From assembly GCF_018343775.1 (NCBI RefSeq), contig NZ_CP074349.1:4702001-4766000 (forward strand): 64,000 bases of DNA. Reading direction: 5' to 3'. The stretch is from Pseudomonas cichorii. Its GTDB lineage: Bacteria; Pseudomonadota; Gammaproteobacteria; Pseudomonadales; Pseudomonadaceae. This document shows, piece by piece, positions 54,892 through 61,889 of this stretch (within the stretch, counting starts at the first letter, position 1; each line of letters begins with the position of its first letter). The notes under the pieces were generated by a model. It made no database searches. It saw nothing but the letters and a program-made list of their open reading frames with translations, and was not told where the DNA came from. The position numbers and the translations under genes are program-made.

Positions 54892-55617
54892 ATGACTGAC
54901 TCAACCACCCTCTTTCCCGTGTTCGCCGAAGAACTTCTGCCTGGCGGAGCCCATCGCTCATTCGTGCTCAAGCGCGGCGAGCTGCTACGCCTTACAGACC
55001 TGAACGGCAATGCCAATGTCAGCCTGACGCTGCTCAATGCCCATGAAAAGACCGAACGCCTGAACCTGCCCGACAGCCTCAAGTGCCAACACACCGCCAA
55101 GCTCACCAGCGGCCACTGCCTGTACTCGGACATGGGTCGTGTGCTGGCAGCGATCACTGCTGACACCTGCGGCTGGAGCGACAGCCTCGGCGGCGTACTC
55201 AACGCGGCGGAAGTCGAAGAGAAATACGGCATGGGCCGCTATCAGGAACTGCGCAATGGTTTCTTCCGCAATGGCGTCGACAACCTGCTGGTAGAGCTGG
55301 GCAAATGGGGGTTGGGCCTGTCCGACCTGCTGATGACCCTGAACCTGTTCAGCAGGGTCAATGTGGACGAGGCTGGCAGCCTGCATTTCGTGCCGGACAA
55401 CTCGAAAGCTGGCGACTACATCGAGCTGTATGCGCCGATGGACACCCTGGTGGTCCTCACTGCCCTGCAACACCCTATGGACCCCACCCCCAAGTACGCC
55501 CCGCAGCCTGTGAAGCTGAGCTGGATGAAAGCCGACGCCAGCGTGGCCGAACACTGCCGCACGTCGCGCCCGGAAAACGAGCGTGGCTTTATAAACACCG
55601 ACCGTCTGTTCGCCTGA
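54892..55617 (+). CDS. Carboxyguanidine deiminase subunit (urea amidolyase-associated protein 1, DUF1989)
   Basis: A 241-residue DUF1989 protein. DMGRVLAAITADTCGWSDSLGG contains a likely metal-binding Cys, and the GYxELY-type late region (GDYIELYAPMDTLVVLTALQHP) is typical. The family was named for its link to urea carboxylase; work on P. syringae showed that the pair acts as carboxyguanidine deiminase (CgdA/CgdB), turning carboxyguanidine into allophanate and ammonia. It lies 14 bp after the ATPase gene and 12 bp before its paralogue. Confidence 0.85.
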   Translation: MTDSTTLFPVFAEELLPGGAHRSFVLKRGELLRLTDLNGNANVSLTLLNAHEKTERLNLPDSLKCQHTAKLTSGHCLYSDMGRVLAAITADTCGWSDSLGGVLNAAEVEEKYGMGRYQELRNGFFRNGVDNLLVELGKWGLGLSDLLMTLNLFSRVNVDEAGSLHFVPDNSKAGDYIELYAPMDTLVVLTALQHPMDPTPKYAPQPVKLSWMKADASVAEHCRTSRPENERGFINTDRLFA

Positions 55618-55629
55618 GGAGGCCTTGCC

Positions 55630-56244
55630 ATGCATTCAACTCAACATTGCTGCGACGCCACCATCCCTGCTGGCGAGCCGTTTCTGGCCGAGGTCAAGGC
55701 CGGACAGACCGTGCGCATTCTCGACCTGGAAGGCAATCAGGCCGTCGATACCCTGTTCTACAGCCTGGCCAACCCACGCGAGCGCTATGACGTACAACGC
55801 ACCTTGCGTCGCCAGAACAGCGTGTACCTGACCACCGGCAGCGTGCTGTATTCCAACCTCGGCCAGCCGATGCTGACCATCGTCGACGATACCTGCGGAC
55901 GTCATGACACCCTTGGCGGGGCCTGCGCCCAGGAAAGCAATACCGTGCGCTATGCCCTGGACAAACTGCACATGCACAGTTGCCGGGACAACTACCTGCG
56001 TGCCTGCGCCCATGACGGTCGCCTGGGCAAAGGCGACATCGGCCCGAACATCAATTTCTTCATGAATGTCCCGGTGACCGCCGAGGGTGGCCTGACTTTC
56101 GAGGACGGCATTTCCGCGCCCGGCAAGTACGTCGAGCTGCGCGCCGAGATGGATGTGATCGTGCTGATCTCCAACTGCCCGCAACTGAACAACCCCTGCA
56201 ACGGCTACAACCCGACTCCGGCCCGGCTGCTGATTCGCGACTGA
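55630..56244 (+). CDS. Carboxyguanidine deiminase subunit (urea amidolyase-associated protein 2, DUF1989)
   Basis: A 204-residue DUF1989 protein paralogous to the previous gene. [26 protein letters not shown] and [18 protein letters not shown] carry conserved Cys, His and Asn residues suited to a zinc site, with more of them than the first subunit. Together they form the heterodimeric deiminase of the guanidine pathway. Its stop is followed by 114 bp containing the guanidine-II riboswitch. Confidence 0.85.
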   Translation: MHSTQHCCDATIPAGEPFLAEVKAGQTVRILDLEGNQAVDTLFYSLANPRERYDVQRTLRRQNSVYLTTGSVLYSNLGQPMLTIVDDTCGRHDTLGGACAQESNTVRYALDKLHMHSCRDNYLRACAHDGRLGKGDIGPNINFFMNVPVTAEGGLTFEDGISAPGKYVELRAEMDVIVLISNCPQLNNPCNGYNPTPARLLIRD

Positions 56245-56264
56245 ATCCAGAAAATCGAGCCCTC

Positions 56265-56313
56265 CACAACGGACGACCGTTGTGCGCAACGACCCATAGC
56301 GGGACGGCCCGCT
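56265..56313 (+). ncRNA. Guanidine-II (mini-ykkC) riboswitch
   Basis: Two perfect hairpins carry the class-defining ACGR loops: CACAACGG-ACGA-CCGTTGTG (56265-56284) and AGCGGG-ACGG-CCCGCT (56298-56313), joined by a 13-nt linker. This is the complete mini-ykkC architecture. It lies about 45 nt before the ATG of the guanidine carboxylase gene. In this class guanidine binding stabilises the hairpins and frees the ribosome site, so guanidine should raise carboxylase translation. Confidence 0.93.
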
Positions 56314-56358
56314 TCCCATTACGAAACCGAGCGAATCTGGGTTTCCGGGGTTTATGCC

Positions 56359-59300
56359 ATGTTCGACAAACTGCTGATCGCCAACCGCGGCGCCATTGCC
56401 TGCCGCATCCTGCGAACCCTGCGCACCTTGAAGGTCAAAGGTGTTGCGGTCTATTCCGAAGCCGATGCCGCCAGCCTGCACCTGATGCAGGCCGACGAAG
56501 CCTACAGCCTGGGTGAAGGCGGCGCGGCAGGTACTTATCTGGCGGTAGACAAGATTCTCGCCATTGCCCAAAGCAGTGGTGCCAAAGCGATTCATCCCGG
56601 CTACGGTTTTCTTTCGGAAAACGCGGCGTTCGCCCAGGCCTGCGAAGAAGCCGGCATCGCCTTCGTCGGCCCGACGCCAGAACAACTGCGCGTCTTCGGC
56701 CTGAAGCACACGGCGCGAGCCTTGGCCAAACAGCATGGCGTACCGATGCTCGAAGGCACCGAGCTGCTCGACAGCCTTGAGTCGGCACTCACGGCGGCAC
56801 GTGGCATCGGCTACCCGGTAATGCTCAAAAGCACCGCTGGCGGTGGCGGGATCGGCATGCGCGTATGCCGGAGCGCCGACGAACTGGCCGAATCCTTTGA
56901 GGCAGTAAAACGCCTGGGCCAGAACAACTTCAGCGATGCCGGCGTATTTATCGAAAAATACATCCAGCGTGCTCGTCACCTTGAAGTGCAGGTTTTCGGT
57001 GACGGCCAGGGCGAAGTGCTGGCCCTTGGCGTGCGCGATTGCTCGGTGCAGCGCCGTAACCAGAAAGTCCTGGAAGAAACCCCGGCCCCGAACCTGCCGG
57101 ATGGCATGGCCGAAGAACTCTGCGCGGCGGCCATCAAGCTGGCCAAGGCGGTCAACTATCGCAGCGCGGGGACCGTAGAGTTTGTCTTCGACAGCGAAGA
57201 TCAGCGTTTCTACTTTCTGGAAGTGAATACCCGCCTTCAGGTCGAGCATGGCGTTACCGAGCAAGTGTGGGGTGTCGATCTGGTCGGCTGGATGGTGCAA
57301 CTGGCGGCCGGTGATCTGCCGCCGCTCAGCCAGTTGCAAGCCACGCTGAAGCCGAGCGGCCATGCCATTCAGGCGCGGCTGTATGCCGAAGATCCGGGAC
57401 GCGACTTCCAGCCCTGCCCCGGCCTGCTGACCGCCGTGGACTTTCCGGCAGCCGATGGCAAAAGCCTGCGCATCGATACCTGGGTTGAAGCCGGTTGTGA
57501 GATTCCGCCGTTTTTCGATCCGATGATCGCCAAGCTCATCAGTTGGGCACCCGATCGTCAGCAAGCCAGTGACGCATTGGCCGAAGCCTTGAGCAACACG
57601 CGCCTGTATGGCGTGGAAACCAACCGCGGCTATTTACAGCAGATCATCGTCGATGCGCCCTTTGCCAGCGGCCAGCCGTGGACCCGTTGCCTGGAAAACC
57701 TGATCTATCACGCCGACACCTTTGAAGTGCTCAGCGGCGGCACCCAGACCACTGTGCAGGACTATCCGGGCCGTCTCGGTTACTGGGCCGTTGGTGTACC
57801 GCCTTCAGGGCCGATGGACAGCCGGGCCTTGCGCCAGGGCAATCGCCTGCTGGGTAATGCCGAAGGTTGCGCGGCACTGGAAATCACCATGAGCGGCCCG
57901 CTGCTACGGTTCAATACCGATGCGGTGGTGGCCATTACCGGCGCGCTGATCCCGATCACCCTTGATGGTGAATCGCAAAACATGAATACGGCGCTGCTGG
58001 TTGCTGCAGGTTCGACCCTGGCGCTGGGCACCATTGCCGGTGCCGGGGCACGCAGTTACCTGTGCGTACGCGGCGGGCTGGATGTGCCGGACTATCTGGG
58101 CAGCAAAAGCACCTTCACCCTCGGCCAGTTCGGCGGGCATGGTGGACGGGCATTGCGCGCTGGTGATGTGCTGCATATCACGGCCCTTGCTGATCGCAGC
58201 GCCGGGCAGCGTGTGCCGGATGAACAGATCGAGCCCCTGGCAGATGTGCGTCAGATTCGCGTGATTTATGGGCCGCATGGTGCGCCGGAGTATTTCACCG
58301 AGGGTTACATCAATACGTTCTTTGCCACCGACTGGGAAGTGCATTTCAACTCCAGCCGAACCGGCGTGCGCCTGATAGGACCAAAGCCGGAATGGGTGCG
58401 CGCCGATGGTGGCGAAGCGGGTTTGCACCCTTCCAATATCCATGACAATCCCTACGCCATCGGCGCGGTGGATTTTACCGGCGACATGCCTGTCATCCTC
58501 GGCCCCGACGGCCCGAGTCTTGGTGGATTCGTCTGCCCGGTGACCATCATCGAAGCGGATCTGTGGCAGTTGGGGCAGCTCAAGGCCGGAGATAAAGTGC
58601 GTTTCAGCCCGGTCAGCCTGGAAACAGCCCGCGCCCTAATCCGTAGGAGCGACTTCAGTCGCGAAAGCAATGGTCCAGACACACCCCCTTCGCGGATGAA
58701 TCCACTCCTACAGAACCCGGTTGTGCTGGATATTGGTCAGGACGACAAACGACTGGTCGCCCGGCTATCAGGCGACACCCATGTGTTGCTGGAAATCGGG
58801 GCTCCCGAACTGGATCTGGTGCTGCGATTCCGCGGGCACGCCTTGATGCAGGCACTGGAAAGCAAGGCACTGCCGGGCGTGATCGATCTGACACCGGGCA
58901 TTCGCTCCCTGCAAGTGCATTACCACCCCGAACAACTGCCTCTCACAACACTGCTGGATATCGTCGCCGGTGAATGGGATGCCGTCTGCGCCACCCAGGA
59001 CCTGCAAGTCCCGTCGCGCATCGTGCATCTGCCCTTGTCCTGGGACGATCCGGCCTGTCAGTTGGCAATCGAGAAATACATGACCACCGTGCGCAAGGAC
59101 GCGCCCTGGTGCCCGAGCAATCTGGAGTTCATCCGGCGCATCAATGACCTGCCCAATCTGGATGAAGTGCAACGCACGGTGTTCGACGCCAGCTATCTGG
59201 TCATGGGCCTGGGCGACGTCTATCTCGGCGCACCTGTGGCAACACCTCTGGACCCGCGTCATCGCCTGGTCACCACCAAGTACAACCCGGCACGTACCTG

Positions 59301-59961
59301 GACCGCCGAAAACTCGGTGGGCATCGGCGGGGCCTACATGTGCGTGTACGGCATGGAAGGCCCCGGCGGTTATCAGTTCGTGGGCCGTACGTTGCAGATG
59401 TGGAACCGCTATCGCGAAGTCGCCGCCTTTGACGGCAAGCCCTGGCTGCTGCGCTTCTTCGACCAGATCCGTTTTTACCCGGTCAGTGCCGATGAGTTAC
59501 TGCGCATCCGCCGGGATTTCCCGCTGGGCCGTTACCCGCTGGAGATCGAACACAGCACCCTGAACCTGGCCGACTATCAAGCGTTTCTAGCCAAGGAAGC
59601 CGAGGGCATCGCCGCCTTTCGCGGCCAGCAGCAAGCTGCTTTCCAGGCCGAACGCGAGCGCTGGATCGCCAGCGGGCAAGCCAATTTCGAGAGTGAGGAA
59701 AGTGCGGCCCCGCTCACCGATGAACCCGCGCTCGAAACCGGCCAGCAAGGGGTCGACAGCCATATCGCCGGCAACCTCTGGCAAGTGCAGGTCCAGCCAG
59801 GTGAGCGAGTTTCGGCAGGAGATGTGCTGGTGATTCTGGAGTCCATGAAAATGGAAATCCCGCTGCTGGCTCCCGTGAGCGGCATTGTTCGCGATGTGCG
59901 GGTGCAACCTGGCTCGGCGGTGCGAGCCGGGCAACGTGTGGTCGTTCTGGAAACGGACTGA
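56359..59961 (+). CDS. uca: Guanidine carboxylase (usually annotated urea carboxylase)
   Basis: A 1200-residue biotin-dependent enzyme. The biotin carboxylase/ATP-grasp part (1-455) has KLLIANRGAIACR, KSTAGGGGIGMR and LEVNTRLQVEHGVTE; AHS2/AHS1-type carboxyltransferase domains follow (about 460-755 and 790-1000), then a linker and a biotinyl domain with ILESMKMEIPLL near residue 1170. Homologues under guanidine riboswitches carboxylate guanidine rather than urea. It lies behind a guanidine-II riboswitch and before allophanate hydrolase. Residues 762-784 derive from a REP-like element inserted in frame between the two carboxyltransferase domains. Substrate assignment rests on context. Confidence 0.9.
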   Translation: MFDKLLIANRGAIACRILRTLRTLKVKGVAVYSEADAASLHLMQADEAYSLGEGGAAGTYLAVDKILAIAQSSGAKAIHPGYGFLSENAAFAQACEEAGIAFVGPTPEQLRVFGLKHTARALAKQHGVPMLEGTELLDSLESALTAARGIGYPVMLKSTAGGGGIGMRVCRSADELAESFEAVKRLGQNNFSDAGVFIEKYIQRARHLEVQVFGDGQGEVLALGVRDCSVQRRNQKVLEETPAPNLPDGMAEELCAAAIKLAKAVNYRSAGTVEFVFDSEDQRFYFLEVNTRLQVEHGVTEQVWGVDLVGWMVQLAAGDLPPLSQLQATLKPSGHAIQARLYAEDPGRDFQPCPGLLTAVDFPAADGKSLRIDTWVEAGCEIPPFFDPMIAKLISWAPDRQQASDALAEALSNTRLYGVETNRGYLQQIIVDAPFASGQPWTRCLENLIYHADTFEVLSGGTQTTVQDYPGRLGYWAVGVPPSGPMDSRALRQGNRLLGNAEGCAALEITMSGPLLRFNTDAVVAITGALIPITLDGESQNMNTALLVAAGSTLALGTIAGAGARSYLCVRGGLDVPDYLGSKSTFTLGQFGGHGGRALRAGDVLHITALADRSAGQRVPDEQIEPLADVRQIRVIYGPHGAPEYFTEGYINTFFATDWEVHFNSSRTGVRLIGPKPEWVRADGGEAGLHPSNIHDNPYAIGAVDFTGDMPVILGPDGPSLGGFVCPVTIIEADLWQLGQLKAGDKVRFSPVSLETARALIRRSDFSRESNGPDTPPSRMNPLLQNPVVLDIGQDDKRLVARLSGDTHVLLEIGAPELDLVLRFRGHALMQALESKALPGVIDLTPGIRSLQVHYHPEQLPLTTLLDIVAGEWDAVCATQDLQVPSRIVHLPLSWDDPACQLAIEKYMTTVRKDAPWCPSNLEFIRRINDLPNLDEVQRTVFDASYLVMGLGDVYLGAPVATPLDPRHRLVTTKYNPARTWTAENSVGIGGAYMCVYGMEGPGGYQFVGRTLQMWNRYREVAAFDGKPWLLRFFDQIRFYPVSADELLRIRRDFPLGRYPLEIEHSTLNLADYQAFLAKEAEGIAAFRGQQQAAFQAERERWIASGQANFESEESAAPLTDEPALETGQQGVDSHIAGNLWQVQVQPGERVSAGDVLVILESMKMEIPLLAPVSGIVRDVRVQPGSAVRAGQRVVVLETD
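58643..58711. repeat. REP-like element inside the carboxylase gene
   Basis: GTAGGAGCGACTTCAGTCGCGAA (58643-58665) faces TTCGCGGATGAATCCACTCCTAC (58689-58711), the outer arms and inner cores of a Pseudomonas REP doublet. Its 69 bp keep the reading frame and are translated as 23 residues rich in Arg, Ser and Pro in a domain linker. No transposase gene lies nearby. Confidence 0.85.
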
Positions 59962-59997
59962 AACCTTGTGTCTTTAACTCTTTCGACGGAATTCGCC

Positions 59998-61812
59998 ATG
60001 AACCACAACGCACTCCCAAGCGACCTGCAACTGGATACCCTGCGTGACGCGTACCAGGCCGGCAGACTGACACCCCGGCAACTGATCCTGGCCCTCCATG
60101 AAAAGGCCGCCGCGCTGAATCCTGACTTTCATCTGTACATCCACTTGCTCAGCCCGGCAGAACTGGAGCCTTACCTCGCTGCACTGGAAAACCGCGATAT
60201 CAAAGACCTGCCGCTGTACGGCATCCCGTTTTCGATCAAGGACAATATCGACCTGGCAGGCATTGCTACTACCGCAGCCTGCCCGTCCTATGCGTATGTG
60301 CCACAACGTTCGGCAACCATTGTCGAGCAACTGATCGCCCTGGGTGCCGTGCCCATGGGCAAGACCAACCTCGATCAGTTCGCCACCGGCCTGAACGGCA
60401 GCCGTTCACCCTATGGCGCATGCCCCAACAGCGTACTCAAGGAGTACCCGTCCGGCGGGTCGAGCTCCGGTTCGTCACTGGCCGTGGCATTGGGTGTCAG
60501 CAGCTTCTCGCTGGGCACCGACACCGCAGGCTCGGGCCGGGTGCCTGCTGCGCTGAACAATCTGGTCGGCATGAAAGCCAGTAAAGGGCTGATCTCCACG
60601 GCTGGCGTGGTGCCGGCCTGCCGTACGCTGGATTGCGTCACCACCTTCACGGCCACAGCAAGGGAAGCCAGCCAGTTGCTGGGGCTGGTGGCCAGGCTGG
60701 ACCCTCGCGACGAATACAGCCGCCGAAACCCGTTGTGGAACGACGCTTCGGCCTTCGGCGCGCCCCGCGCTTTCCGTTTCGGCGTGCCACGTGCCGAAGA
60801 CCTGGAGTTTTTCGGGTGTGCCGAAGGACCGCAGTTGTTCGAGGCAGCGCTCGCTCATCTGAAAGCACTGGGCGGTGAAGCTGTCACCCTGGATCTTTCG
60901 CCCTTCCTGGAAGCGGCGCGTCTGCTGTATGAAGGCCCATGGGTCGCCGAACGCTACAGCGTGGCCGGGCAATTGATGCAGGAAGTTCCCGACGCCGTGC
61001 TGCCCGTTATCCGCGCTGTACTGGACAAGGCACCTGCGGTCACGGGTGTCGATACGTTCCGGGCGCACTATCGTTTGCAGGCACTCAAGGCAATCTGCGA
61101 CAAGGCGCTTGAAGACCTGGACTTCGTGGTCACGCCCAGCATCGGTCGCCCGGTCACCTCGGCAGAACTGGAAGCAGAACCGGTGTTGCGTAACTCGGAG
61201 CTGGGTTACTACACCAACTTCGTCAACCTGCTGGATTACGCAGCCGTTGCAGTGCCCAGCGCCGTCATGAACAACAGCCTGCCCTGGGGCGTGACGCTGT
61301 TTGGTCGGGCCTTTACAGATCAATACCTGCTAAGCATCGCCGACGCCTTGCAACGCCAGACCGCACTGCCACTGATCGGTGGCCACATTCCAGATCTGCC
61401 TCAACCCAAGTCCGCCGCCCGCAATGACATGAGCCGCCTTGTGGTCTGTGGAGCCCATCTGGACGGCCTGGCACTGAACGGGCAACTCAAGCAGCGCGGT
61501 GCACGCTTGCTGGAAGTGACACAAAGCTCGCCCGACTATCAGTTATATGCTCTGGCAGGCGGCCCGCCGTTTCGTCCGGGCATGTTGCGTGTAGCGCAAG
61601 ATGGCGTGGCGATAGAAGTGGAAGTCTGGGAACTGCCGAGCCGTGAGCTGGGTTCATTCCTGACCGGCATTCCCGCACCGCTGGGGCTGGGCAAGGTGCA
61701 ACTGGCCGATGGACGCTGGGAAAGCGGCTTTATCTGCGAACCTTATGGCCTTGAAGGCGCGACCGATATCAGCCATCTGGGCGGCTGGCGTGCTTATCTG
61801 CAGCAGCGCTGA
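59998..61812 (+). CDS. atzF: Allophanate hydrolase
   Basis: A 604-residue amidase-signature enzyme. The N-terminal amidase domain has the catalytic Lys in PFSIKDNIDL and the Ser-cisSer-Lys region in YPSGGSSSGSSLAVALGV with GTDTAGSGRVPA; the C-terminal domain (from about 470) is the GGCT-like part typical of AtzF. It hydrolyses allophanate to CO2 and ammonia, the last step of guanidine nitrogen release. The ATG at 59998 is preferred to the GTG at 59968. It starts 36 bp after the carboxylase gene. Confidence 0.93.
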   Translation: MNHNALPSDLQLDTLRDAYQAGRLTPRQLILALHEKAAALNPDFHLYIHLLSPAELEPYLAALENRDIKDLPLYGIPFSIKDNIDLAGIATTAACPSYAYVPQRSATIVEQLIALGAVPMGKTNLDQFATGLNGSRSPYGACPNSVLKEYPSGGSSSGSSLAVALGVSSFSLGTDTAGSGRVPAALNNLVGMKASKGLISTAGVVPACRTLDCVTTFTATAREASQLLGLVARLDPRDEYSRRNPLWNDASAFGAPRAFRFGVPRAEDLEFFGCAEGPQLFEAALAHLKALGGEAVTLDLSPFLEAARLLYEGPWVAERYSVAGQLMQEVPDAVLPVIRAVLDKAPAVTGVDTFRAHYRLQALKAICDKALEDLDFVVTPSIGRPVTSAELEAEPVLRNSELGYYTNFVNLLDYAAVAVPSAVMNNSLPWGVTLFGRAFTDQYLLSIADALQRQTALPLIGGHIPDLPQPKSAARNDMSRLVVCGAHLDGLALNGQLKQRGARLLEVTQSSPDYQLYALAGGPPFRPGMLRVAQDGVAIEVEVWELPSRELGSFLTGIPAPLGLGKVQLADGRWESGFICEPYGLEGATDISHLGGWRAYLQQR

Positions 61813-61846
61813 ACCTATAAATAGATAGGCAACTGCGCAGCCTTGG

Positions 61847-61887
61847 CAGTGACATAGTAAGCGGCCACTCACTTCGCTATGTCACTG
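61847..61887. terminator. 11-bp stem-loop after allophanate hydrolase
   Basis: CAGTGACATAG (61847-61857) pairs with CTATGTCACTG (61877-61887) over a 19-nt loop. It lies 35 bp past the atzF stop and ends 2 bp before the start I chose for the next ORF. No T run follows. It may end the operon or hinder translation of the next gene. Confidence 0.45.
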
Positions 61888-61889
61888 TC

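Noticed and set aside
56359..59961. True urea carboxylase
   Set aside because: Two guanidine riboswitches and the carboxyguanidine deiminase pair favour guanidine. The reported Asp/Asn specificity position in the carboxyltransferase domain should be checked by alignment.
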